From an uncultured Candidatus Saccharibacteria bacterium (GTDB lineage Bacteria > Patescibacteria > Saccharimonadia > Saccharimonadales > JAEWBQ01), in assembly GCA_946885745.1 (NCBI GenBank), contig CAMPGV010000032.1, forward strand, positions 1 through 8,911: a DNA stretch of 8,911 bases, read 5' to 3'. The notes beneath the pieces are model-generated. The model worked only from the letters and a program-made list of their open reading frames with translations. It was not told the origin of the DNA and did no database searches. Shown piece by piece: positions 1 to 4,852 of the stretch. The position numbers and the translations under genes are program-made. Every line of letters starts with the position of its first letter. Positions within the stretch are counted from its first letter, which is position 1.

Positions 1-434
1 TCTAGGACCACCGGGCCAACGTCGCCACGTTCACGGGCTTTATTTGCCCATTCGTCCGCCAGCTCATTGCCAACGTCACCCTCATGGCCGCGTACCCACG
101 TAAGCGTCGCGTCAGACTCTTTATAGAGCGGGTAAACTTCCTGGACAATGTCGAGATTCTTGATTTCACCACCCGGTTTCTTCCATCCCTTAGCTTCCCA
201 GCCTGGCGCCCATTTGGTAATAACATTGATCCAAAATTCACTGTCGGTAAAGATCTCGCACTTCGCTCCATCGGCATCTTTCAGCGCGGCCATAATCGCC
301 TTACCTTCCATGCGGATATTTGTAGTGCTACCTTCTTCGCTCCCAAGAATGTGCGGAGTTAGGTCTTTAATTACCGCATAGCCGCCCGGACCTGGGTTTG
401 GGCTAGCGCTGCCGTCAGTGTAATACGTAATCAT
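1..434 (-). CDS. rnhA: Ribonuclease HI, 3' end cut by window edge
   Basis: Ribonuclease HI cleaves the RNA strand of RNA-DNA hybrids in the cytoplasm, removing R-loops and replication primers. 144 codons are present and no stop is reached before the left edge; since the family is usually about 150 residues, only a few are missing. The N-terminus carries the classic TDGSASPNPGPGGYA strand-turn. The four catalytic acidic residues can be placed at D7, E43 (RMEGK), D64 (FTDSEFW) and D127 (NELADEWANKA), with the catalytic-loop His at H117 (RGHEGD). The basic-protrusion/handle region is around residues 72-90 (KWAPGWEAKGWKKPGG), as in the E. coli type. ATG at 434 is chosen because the conserved first strand begins at residue 2. 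Only a weak AGAGG lies directly next to the ATG, and a -10-like TATAGT is 6 nt upstream, so initiation may be leaderless. The family call is secure. Confidence 0.95.
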   Translation of the reverse strand, partial: MITYYTDGSASPNPGPGGYAVIKDLTPHILGSEEGSTTNIRMEGKAIMAALKDADGAKCEIFTDSEFWINVITKWAPGWEAKGWKKPGGEIKNLDIVQEVYPLYKESDATLTWVRGHEGDVGNELADEWANKARERGDVGPVVL

Positions 435-440
435 ACCTCT

Positions 441-446
441 ACTATA
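441..446 (-). promoter_or_regulatory. Putative -10 box of rnhA (leaderless)
   Basis: TATAGT on the minus strand ends 6 nt before the rnhA ATG, which would place the transcription start at or next to the start codon. No convincing -35 hexamer is seen at 16-18 nt spacing, so the call rests on the -10 box and its position alone. Confidence 0.4.
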
Positions 447-570
447 CAGGAGATCAGTGCTTCCACCTGACCTACGCTAGATCTAGCACATAACCACTAC
501 AGCTAGCGCATTTGCTACTGCTAGTGCCGCTAAATGTCAACGCTTGTTTCTTAAAAATATTTGAGGTTTA

Positions 571-732
571 ATGAGTATTAATCAAAGCGAGGGTAGATTT
601 TACGCCGGTTCGCCCGGGGTAGAATTTCGTTTTGACAATTTAACCGACCGTCCGTCCAATCAACCGGAAGTGAGCCTAACATGTTTGCTGTTCCTATCGA
701 TCAACTCCCCACTGTTGTGCAGGAGATCATGA
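571..732 (+). CDS. Possible short ORF upstream of the redoxin gene (weak)
   Basis: A 53-codon ATG-to-TGA frame begins at 571 and overlaps the start of the redoxin gene by 52 nt in a different frame. A GAGG stretch lies 4 nt before its ATG, which could act as a ribosome binding site. Its first 37 residues (start MSINQSEGRFYAGSPG) have an ordinary hydrophilic composition. The overlapping tail turns into a Leu/Ser/Cys-rich string that looks like out-of-frame translation of the redoxin gene. The redoxin promoter candidate (TTGACA at 632) lies inside it. It may be a leader peptide, a remnant, or chance. I do not recognise it. Confidence 0.15.
   Translation: MSINQSEGRFYAGSPGVEFRFDNLTDRPSNQPEVSLTCLLFLSINSPLLCRRS
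632..660 (+). promoter_or_regulatory. Putative promoter of the redoxin gene
   Basis: A consensus -35 TTGACA (632-637) is followed after 17 nt by TCCAAT (655-660), a 4/6 match to the -10 consensus. Transcription would start near 667, giving a leader of about 14 nt before the ATG at 681. The -35 is perfect; the -10 is weak. Confidence 0.45.
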
Positions 733-1013
733 TCATCGTCCCGGAGTTTGATCCGGAACGCCCGAAAGATAAATGCACAAACTGCGAAAGCTCCAAGGGC
801 TATCTCGACCGCAATGGCGCCTCCTACGTGGAGTGCACGAAGGCCGAAGCACCCCCGCACGTCCAGGAGCAGATCGACGCGCTCAATATCATGTCGGCAC
901 CTACAATTGTTGCTGATGGCGTCGTGGTTGCAGCCGGCGGCGTACAACTGCCGATACTTCAGCAGCTAGCCAAAGCACGCAAAGCGGCAGCTGCCGTTCC
1001 TGTCGGTGTCTAA
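681..1013 (+). CDS. Glutaredoxin/NrdH-like thiol redoxin
   Basis: A 110-residue protein with a thioredoxin-fold redoxin pattern: strand IMIIV (16-20), CxxC motif CTNC (C32, C35), the helix and strand KGYLDRNGASYVE, then MSAPTIVADG with the predicted cis-proline P74, and a C-terminal helix. Spacing and order match the glutaredoxin/NrdH group, which reduces disulfides such as that of ribonucleotide reductase in the cytosol. The loop between the first strand and the CxxC (PEFDPERPKDK) is longer and more charged than the usual YTKPxC version, so the assignment is to fold, not substrate. A third Cys (C52) is also present. The tail after residue 100 is Ala-rich and low complexity. The start is uncertain: ATG 681 has only weak GGAAG/GTGAG upstream, while ATG 729 (M17) would begin right at the first strand and has AGGAG only 3 nt ahead. 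It is monocistronic, with a promoter and a terminator. Confidence 0.6.
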   Translation: MFAVPIDQLPTVVQEIMIIVPEFDPERPKDKCTNCESSKGYLDRNGASYVECTKAEAPPHVQEQIDALNIMSAPTIVADGVVVAAGGVQLPILQQLAKARKAAAAVPVGV

Positions 1014-1019
1014 CACATC

Positions 1020-1057
1020 TTGCTGCCCGAACCCTCATACAAGGGAACGGGCGGCAA
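1020..1057 (+). other. Stable hairpin downstream of the redoxin gene
   Basis: TTGCTGCCCG (1020-1029) pairs with CGGGCGGCAA (1048-1057), ten pairs including one G-U. Inside it, CCCT pairs with AGGG across a symmetric AA/AA internal loop. It begins 6 nt after the stop codon and has no T-run of its own, so it is more likely a 3'-end stabiliser or part of a two-hairpin terminator. Confidence 0.55.
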
Positions 1058-1068
1058 GAGACACAACT

Positions 1069-1092
1069 CCACCTAACATGGTGGCTTTTTTT
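1069..1092 (+). terminator. Intrinsic terminator of the redoxin gene
   Basis: A short stem CCACC/GGTGG with a 6-nt loop (TAACAT) is followed by C and seven T residues (1086-1092). It ends just 2 nt before the stop codon of the convergent VOC gene. The stem is short, but the T-run is clear. Confidence 0.7.
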
Positions 1093-1094
1093 AA

Positions 1095-1469
1095 TTACAT
1101 CGTTGCAACATTAAGAATATTGCCGTCTGGATCCTTAAACCAAACTGACTTTGATGTACCTATAATATGCAGATCGCCTTCGCGATTTACGCCGGGCATG
1201 TCGTCGTAATGCTCAAACTCAACTCCCCGCTCCTTGAGATCCCTGATGACTGGCTCGATGTCTAGGGTCATCCATGAGGCCGTCGTGGCTTTATTTGTCC
1301 CCGCGTACTGTGACTCATAGACAAATACCTTGCCATCACCACTCGCATAGGTGATGCCACCGGGGCTTTCGTCTATTTCTTCGAGCCCCAAAACCTCGCC
1401 ATAAAATTCCCTTGCATCTCCCAAATCCTTGACGGCAATTGTTGCCACCACTGTTGCTTGATTTAACAT
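1095..1469 (-). CDS. VOC-superfamily (glyoxalase/bleomycin-resistance fold) protein
   Basis: A 124-residue cytosolic protein of the vicinal-oxygen-chelate superfamily, whose members include glyoxalase I, extradiol dioxygenases and antibiotic-binding proteins. The two babbab repeats are visible. The first has TIAVKDLGDAREFYGEVLGLE (residues 11-31). The second has a TLDIEPVIRDLKERGVEFE helix-strand and ends in the hallmark FKDPDGNILNV. The usual metal-ligand positions look altered: no His on the first strand, and Asn-Val where a Glu is common at the end (NILNV). Metal-dependent catalysis is therefore doubtful, and the substrate is unknown. ATG at 1469 is chosen over the GTG at 1475, because GGAGG (1476-1480) is 5 nt before the ATG but abuts the GTG. 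It diverges from the PsiE-like gene and converges on the redoxin terminator. Confidence 0.88.
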   Translation of the reverse strand: MLNQATVVATIAVKDLGDAREFYGEVLGLEEIDESPGGITYASGDGKVFVYESQYAGTNKATTASWMTLDIEPVIRDLKERGVEFEHYDDMPGVNREGDLHIIGTSKSVWFKDPDGNILNVATM

Positions 1470-1475
1470 AGGCAC

Positions 1476-1497
1476 CTCCCTTTATGCTTTCACTATA
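1476..1497 (-). promoter_or_regulatory. -10 box and Shine-Dalgarno of the VOC gene
   Basis: TATAGT (1492-1497, minus strand) lies 22 nt upstream of the ATG, and a strong GGAGG (1476-1480) sits 5 nt before it. A good -35 is not apparent. This is a conventional leadered gene, unlike several neighbours. Confidence 0.55.
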
Positions 1498-1583
1498 CGC
1501 CGCACACCGGAGCGAGCTGTGATAATTTCGACAAAATGAACAACATCCCGCCCCTGTAGACTTCAGACACCTATCTGTTAGTT

Positions 1584-1592
1584 TGCTACAAT
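1584..1592 (+). promoter_or_regulatory. Extended -10 promoter of the PsiE-like gene (leaderless)
   Basis: TGC followed by TACAAT (1587-1592) gives an extended -10 element whose last base is 7 nt before the ATG at 1600. Transcription would start at or one base before the A of the ATG. There is no Shine-Dalgarno sequence and no clear -35, which suits an extended -10 promoter making a leaderless mRNA. Confidence 0.6.
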
Positions 1593-1599
1593 AGGCACA

Positions 1600-2061
1600 A
1601 TGAGACTTCACGTAAAATTTCCAAAACTATTTTCAGCAATTAGCATCTACATCGGCACCTTCATTCGCATCATCATCAACGTTCTCCTTGTTTTGATCTG
1701 TATCGCCCTCGTTTTCGGTGTCTTCAAGGCCGGTTATGACCTCTTTACGAACATCGGCACGCCGGTTGACAAGCTTCTGCCGCAACTTCTCGTCGACACC
1801 GTCTTTATCGTGGCGCTTGTTGAGATCAGCCTGTTGCTCATGGCCTACCTGAAGGAAGGTTACGTGCACGTGCGCTATATCGTCGACACAATCCTTATCA
1901 TCATGCTCAATGAATTCGTCGTCGTATGGTTTGATCACCCGACACTCGAAAAAATGATCGGCCTTTCGATCATCGTAGCCGTTCTTTTAGTTGCTCGCTT
2001 TACGGTCGTACGCTTCTCTCCTTCGGCTACCACCATCTCCGACAAAGCAGCACAACAATAG
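1600..2061 (+). CDS. PsiE-like four-helix membrane protein
   Basis: A 153-residue integral membrane protein. Hydrophobic segments fall at about residues 16-42, 60-84, 93-112 and 119-137. The block DTVFIVALVEISLLLMAYL, then GYVHVRYIVDTILIIMLNEFVVVWF, resembles the phosphate-starvation-inducible PsiE family: helix with conserved Glu, a basic/aromatic turn, then an (I/L)VD helix with another Glu. PsiE proteins are inner-membrane proteins of unknown biochemical role, induced by phosphate limitation in E. coli. No Pho-box-like direct repeat is obvious here, so phosphate control is not supported by the sequence. The C-terminal tail (SPSATTISDKAAQQ) is polar. The ATG at 1600 is leaderless behind an extended -10. 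Its stop is only 6 nt from that of the convergent gene, with no terminator between. Confidence 0.75.
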   Translation: MRLHVKFPKLFSAISIYIGTFIRIIINVLLVLICIALVFGVFKAGYDLFTNIGTPVDKLLPQLLVDTVFIVALVEISLLLMAYLKEGYVHVRYIVDTILIIMLNEFVVVWFDHPTLEKMIGLSIIVAVLLVARFTVVRFSPSATTISDKAAQQ

Positions 2062-2067
2062 CCCGCC

Positions 2068-2577
2068 CTAGATATCGCGGACAGCCGGCTCAGGGTGCAG
2101 CTGCTCGACAGTAAATAGCCCACTTGATTCAAGATTGTACTCAATCATAAAGTCCGCCTGAAAGTTGTCGCCATTTTGCAAAATTTTGTAATACAAATTC
2201 GCTCTATGCGCATGATCATCCGCCGGTTGCGGACCACGGTATAACGTCACCTCGTGCCCTTCCTGAGGCCTCAGGCGACGATCTAGCCGCTCTTTCGCGC
2301 CAAGCATCACCATAGCATCCAGCTCGACCTCAAACTGCGATCTATTAGTAGCCCAGGCGGTGACTTCCATGCGACGGTCATTGAGATGCGACTTGCAATG
2401 CTCAAGCACAATCTCCGGTATGATTTTCCTGCCCTGACCATTAACAAATGGCGTCGGATTTACAAAAGCCTGCGCAGGCTGGTCACGCCACCCAGCTTGA
2501 TCATCCTGTTGCTGCGACGGTGCCTCAAAAACAGGCTTCCCCTGCGCCATCTTACGTACAAAATCCCATAGCCCCAT
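2068..2577 (-). CDS. Hypothetical protein, possible beta-sandwich
   Basis: I do not recognise this 169-residue protein. It has no signal peptide or membrane segment. Residues 1-20 (MGLWDFVRKMAQG...) could form a short amphipathic helix. Residues 20-50 are Gln/Pro/Asn-rich and probably disordered. From about 50 to 155 there are alternating strand-like segments (MEVTAWATNRSQFEVELDAM, EVTLYRG, ANLYYKIL, FQADFMIEYN), suggesting a beta-sandwich; this is inference from the pattern only. A single Cys (in EHCKSH) is present. The start is secure: GGAGG (2585-2589) is 7 nt before the ATG. It lies 34 nt downstream of the phosphatase gene, so it may be co-transcribed with it as well as driven by its own promoter at 2603-2608. 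Its 3' end converges on the PsiE-like gene. Confidence 0.7.
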   Translation of the reverse strand: MGLWDFVRKMAQGKPVFEAPSQQQDDQAGWRDQPAQAFVNPTPFVNGQGRKIIPEIVLEHCKSHLNDRRMEVTAWATNRSQFEVELDAMVMLGAKERLDRRLRPQEGHEVTLYRGPQPADDHAHRANLYYKILQNGDNFQADFMIEYNLESSGLFTVEQLHPEPAVRDI

Positions 2578-2584
2578 AGAAGCA

Positions 2585-2608
2585 CCTCCTGTCTATACTT
2601 CTATTGTA
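2585..2608 (-). promoter_or_regulatory. -10 box and Shine-Dalgarno of the hypothetical gene
   Basis: TACAAT (2603-2608, minus strand) is a good -10, followed by a 25-nt leader containing GGAGG (2585-2589) 7 nt before the ATG. The -35 region falls within a perfect inverted repeat (2617-2639) and matches the consensus poorly, as in promoters that need or are blocked by a regulator. Confidence 0.45.
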
Positions 2609-2611
2609 TGC

Positions 2612-3223
2612 CTAGTGATTAAATTGCTCCAATTTAATCTTACGTACATCATCTCGGCTTGTAATATCAATAAGCTCTGCGTTGCCGAAATGAAAGCCCG
2701 TCAACACCTCTCTCCACGGCATATCAGTTGCAGCCGCATAGATCATCTTGCCAAGATCTCCATGGCACACCAGTAGCACCTTGCCGCCAATATGCTTCGC
2801 ACGCACGATATCCAAGACACGCTGTCCCCGCTCAACAAGATCATCGAATGTCTCGGCACCCTCAGGGCTTAAGAAGTATGTAATCGTCTCAGTTTTTACG
2901 ATATCGGGGGCGCACAACTTCTCAATATCACTCGCTTTTTGACCGCTCATTACGCCAAAATCTCGCTCAATAAGCTCTGGTAGTATTGTCGGCTCTGGCA
3001 GGCTTAACATATCACTGACGATTTCAGCGGTCTCGAGTGCCCGCGACAACGGCGACGAGTAGACAGCGTCAAACTCTAGGCCAGTCTCGATCATTCCTTC
3101 ACCCAATTCCCTAGCCTGCTGACGACCAAGTTCGGTGAGCGGCAAATCTCGATGACCATTAAGAATACCGTTAACATTATCTTCATTTTGACCGTGACGT
3201 GCGATAAAGATTTCAGCTGACAT
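2612..3223 (-). CDS. Histidine phosphatase (phosphoglycerate-mutase-like)
   Basis: A 203-residue cytosolic histidine phosphatase superfamily enzyme of the cofactor-dependent mutase/broad phosphatase branch. The catalytic motif is ARHGQNEDN, with R9 and the phospho-accepting H10. SSPLSRALETAE gives the phosphate-binding R61, LIERDFGVMSG gives the proton-donor E86, and LLVCHGD gives the second His H154. Length fits the PhoE/GpmB-type phosphatases rather than the roughly 230-250-residue glycolytic GpmA, and a long mutase lid insertion is not evident, so a phosphatase on a sugar or nucleotide phosphate is more likely than glycolytic mutase. The substrate is unknown. ATG 3223 lies 6 nt after TAATAT with no nearby ribosome site, so the mRNA is probably leaderless. 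It follows the glycyl-tRNA synthetase and precedes the hypothetical gene. Confidence 0.9.
   Translation of the reverse strand: MSAEIFIARHGQNEDNVNGILNGHRDLPLTELGRQQARELGEGMIETGLEFDAVYSSPLSRALETAEIVSDMLSLPEPTILPELIERDFGVMSGQKASDIEKLCAPDIVKTETITYFLSPEGAETFDDLVERGQRVLDIVRAKHIGGKVLLVCHGDLGKMIYAAATDMPWREVLTGFHFGNAELIDITSRDDVRKIKLEQFNH
2617..2639. repeat. Perfect 10-bp inverted repeat over the -35 region
   Basis: GATTAAATTG (2617-2626) and CAATTTAATC (2630-2639) are exact reverse complements separated by CTC. The dyad lies in the last codons of the phosphatase gene and covers the expected -35 of the hypothetical gene downstream. It is AT-rich and lacks a following T-run on the minus strand, so an operator is more likely than an intrinsic terminator. 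Confidence 0.6.
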
Positions 3224-3227
3224 ACTT

Positions 3228-3377
3228 TTATATTACACCTCGCGACAGGTCATTCTCAAAGCCTCGGTGTAACTCAAGCAAAAGTGGCGCCTCCTGAATA
3301 TGGAGCGCCACTTTTGTTGCATCATGATCAATATAAACCGGAAGCTGATTGCGACTATGTGTAACAAATTCTTTCAT
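3228..3377 (-). CDS. Possible 49-residue small protein between synthetase and phosphatase
   Basis: An ATG-to-TAA frame of 49 residues (begins MKEFVTHSRNQLPVYIDHD) starts 17 nt after the glycyl-tRNA synthetase stop and ends 4 nt before the phosphatase ATG, so it fills the gap exactly. It is mixed polar/hydrophobic with no signal peptide. Against it: no ribosome binding site is seen before the ATG, and a near-perfect 14-bp stem (3280-3315) lies in the middle and looks like a terminator. Translation would have to be coupled to the synthetase gene. I do not recognise a family. Confidence 0.25.
   Translation of the reverse strand: MKEFVTHSRNQLPVYIDHDATKVALHIQEAPLLLELHRGFENDLSRGVI
3230..3259 (-). 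promoter_or_regulatory. Promoter of the histidine phosphatase gene (leaderless)
   Basis: A -35-like TTGAGA (3254-3259, 5/6 match) is followed after 18 nt by TAATAT (3230-3235), which ends 6 nt before the ATG at 3223. The predicted start of transcription coincides with the start codon. It lies downstream of the 3280-3315 hairpin, as expected for an independent transcription unit. Confidence 0.5.
3280..3315 (-). terminator. Strong hairpin, probable bidirectional terminator after the synthetase
   Basis: AAAAGTGGCGC plus TCC (3280-3290 and 3292-3294, with one bulged C) pairs with GGAGCGCCACTTTT (3302-3315): a 14-bp stem with a 7-nt loop. The A-run and T-run ends give an intrinsic-terminator shape on both strands (GC-rich stem then TTTTG). 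It lies 80 nt after the synthetase stop and before the phosphatase promoter. The T-run is only four bases, so termination may be partial. Confidence 0.65.
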
Positions 3378-3394
3378 GACACAGCCGCTTCGCT

Positions 3395-4753
3395 CTAGCC
3401 TAACTCTACGATTGGGACACGCTTCTGTTCGGTCGTGTCACGGTCACGAATAGTGACGGTGTCATCCTCGAGCGTATCGAAGTCAATAACCACGCAGTAC
3501 GGTGTACCGATTTCGTCTTGGCGGCGGTAGCGCTTACCGATGTTACCGTTATCATCCCACATGACATTGCCGTGCTTTTTCTTCAAGATTTCGTAGACTT
3601 CACGAGCCTTAGCAACAAGCTCCGGCTTATTCTTGAGAAGCGGTGAGACCGCATACTTTACTGGCGCAAGATGCTCTGGGAACTTGAGGTAAATGCGCTT
3701 CTCGCCGTTGACTTCGTCTTCGTGGTACGCGGCCGACAGGACGGCCATGAGCGCACGCTCGACACCAAATGACGGCTCGATCACGTGTGGTACGAACTTT
3801 TCATTCGTTCCCTTGATCGTATACTCCATGCTCTTACCAGCAACGCGCTGAATATTGCCCAGGTCAAAGTCGGTGCGGTATGCAAGGCCAAGTAACTCTT
3901 CGCGGCCAATTGGGAAATCGTACTCGATATCGATTGTACGCTTTGAGTAATGAGCGCGATCGTTCTCTGGAACTTCAAGTTCGTGAATCGCTTCGCGTGG
4001 CAGGCCAAGCGCATCGAGGAAGTCATAAATATCCTTCAGGAGCGCATCGAATGATTCTGCCCACTTCTCTGGATGGACAAAGTATTCAATCTCCATCTGC
4101 TCAAACTCACGTGAGCGGAAAACAAAGTCGCGGGGGCTGATTTCATTACGAAACGCCTTACCTTGCTGCGCAATACCAAATGGCAGGTCTGGGTAGAAGT
4201 TATCAACCACATTCTTAAAGTTCGTAAAGATACCCTGAGCAGTTTCTGGGCGAAGGTACGAAATCGACTTATCATCGGCGACCGGGCCGACAGTCGTTGA
4301 GAACATCATGTTAAACGTACGAACCTCTGAAAGCGGATTGCCATTCGGGCTCTTTACGTCATTATCCTTTATAAGTTGGGTCATGTCGTCGAGCGAGAGG
4401 CCGTCAACAGCGAAGCCGGCATCCTTAAGCAAGTGGTCGGCACGGAAGCGCTGCTTCGTCTCAAGATCCTCAACCAGCGGGTCGGTAAATGTATCAACAT
4501 GACCACTGGCCTGCCAAACCTTCTGGTTCATGAGGATAGCCGCATCAACACCGTACATATCGTCACGCGAATCAACGAACATCTTCCACCAAAGCTGCAT
4601 AATATTGCGCTTGAGCGTCACACCCAGTGGACCGTAATCCCATGTCCCCGAAAGACCGCCGTAAATCTCACTTCCCTGATAGATAAAACCGCGGCGTTTC
4701 GCGAGACTTACAATTGCTTCCATTCGTTCGTTCTTGAGTGCTTCTTTTGCCAT
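3395..4753 (-). CDS. glyS: Glycine--tRNA ligase (alpha2, single-chain type)
   Basis: A cytosolic class II aminoacyl-tRNA synthetase that charges tRNA-Gly, of the homodimeric single-chain type rather than the alpha2-beta2 GlyQ/GlyS type. From the chosen start it is 452 residues, normal for this type. Visible blocks: RGFIYQGSEIYGGLSGTWDYGPLG (22-44) leading into motif 1, SGHVDTFTD (83-91), FNMMFSTTVGP and RPETAQGIF (147-176), motif 2 FRNEISP...EFEQMEIEYF (201-225), motif 3 EPSFGVERALMAVL (326-339), and a C-terminal anticodon-binding domain from LAPVKYAVSPL (362) to the end. ATG 4753 (MAKEALKNER) is preferred: a TATAAT extended -10 lies 10 nt upstream and overlaps the alternative ATG at 4765. 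Reading further upstream gives 27 residues that run through the promoter. It diverges from the TPR-like gene. Confidence 0.95.
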   Translation of the reverse strand: MAKEALKNERMEAIVSLAKRRGFIYQGSEIYGGLSGTWDYGPLGVTLKRNIMQLWWKMFVDSRDDMYGVDAAILMNQKVWQASGHVDTFTDPLVEDLETKQRFRADHLLKDAGFAVDGLSLDDMTQLIKDNDVKSPNGNPLSEVRTFNMMFSTTVGPVADDKSISYLRPETAQGIFTNFKNVVDNFYPDLPFGIAQQGKAFRNEISPRDFVFRSREFEQMEIEYFVHPEKWAESFDALLKDIYDFLDALGLPREAIHELEVPENDRAHYSKRTIDIEYDFPIGREELLGLAYRTDFDLGNIQRVAGKSMEYTIKGTNEKFVPHVIEPSFGVERALMAVLSAAYHEDEVNGEKRIYLKFPEHLAPVKYAVSPLLKNKPELVAKAREVYEILKKKHGNVMWDDNGNIGKRYRRQDEIGTPYCVVIDFDTLEDDTVTIRDRDTTEQKRVPIVELG

Positions 4754-4763
4754 ATTACTGCTC

Positions 4764-4792
4764 ATTATAACAGATGTAGACACTTGCGTAAA
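4764..4792 (-). promoter_or_regulatory. Promoter of glyS, extended -10
   Basis: On the minus strand, TTTACG (4787-4792, 4/6) is followed after 17 nt by TATAAT (4764-4769), preceded by TGT to make an extended -10. Transcription would start near 4756-4757, about 3-4 nt before the ATG at 4753, so the leader is nearly absent and no Shine-Dalgarno fits. Confidence 0.65.
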
Positions 4793-4812
4793 TATTTTAT
4801 AAGTGTTATAAT
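4784..4812 (+). promoter_or_regulatory. Promoter of the TPR-like gene, extended -10
   Basis: TTGCGT (4784-4789) is followed after 17 nt by a perfect TATAAT (4807-4812), preceded by TGT. Transcription would start near 4819, giving a leader of about 34 nt. Its -35 overlaps that of glyS on the other strand, so the two promoters are back to back and share bases. Confidence 0.65.
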
Positions 4813-4852
4813 ATTGCCACTCATCGTAAAACACTATCTAAGGGGGATCGCG

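Larger units (their letters stand above)
435..680. other. Intergenic region with GCTA-rich palindromes and an AT dyad
   Basis: This 246-nt gap separates divergent rnhA and the redoxin gene. It holds a perfect 12-bp palindrome GCTAGATCTAGC (476-487), a 6-bp palindrome GCTAGC (502-507), and further GCTA words starting at 514, 520 and 529. Further right is an AT-rich dyad (560-586): TTTGA and TTAAT arms mirrored by ATTAA and TCAAA around a GAGT loop. The right end carries the redoxin promoter and possibly a short ORF. No RNA gene is recognisable. The palindromes could be operator sites, but this is inference. Confidence 0.5.

Noticed and set aside
84..381. Open frames on the plus strand, and other minus-strand frames, across the first 380 nt
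   Set aside because: They overlap the clear RNase HI frame, which carries all catalytic residues; the others show no domain pattern.
1470..1475. GTG start of the VOC gene at 1475
   Set aside because: GGAGG directly abuts the GTG, leaving no spacing. The ATG at 1469 has ideal 5-nt spacing.
2262..2275. 14-bp palindrome CCTGAGGCCTCAGG within the hypothetical gene
   Set aside because: It lies in mid-gene, far from any promoter, with no T-run. It is likely a by-product of Arg-Leu-Arg-Pro-Gln codons.
4754..4834. Upstream start of glyS, adding up to 27 residues
   Set aside because: The added part spans the glyS promoter (TATAAT at 4764-4769), and synthetase homology begins after MAKEAL. The ATG at 4765 lies within the -10 box.
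4376..4852. In-frame leftward extension of the TPR-like gene on the plus strand
   Set aside because: It runs antisense to glyS and through the divergent promoters. The ATG at 4853 has its own G-rich ribosome site and an upstream TATAAT, and the extension has no coherent protein character.
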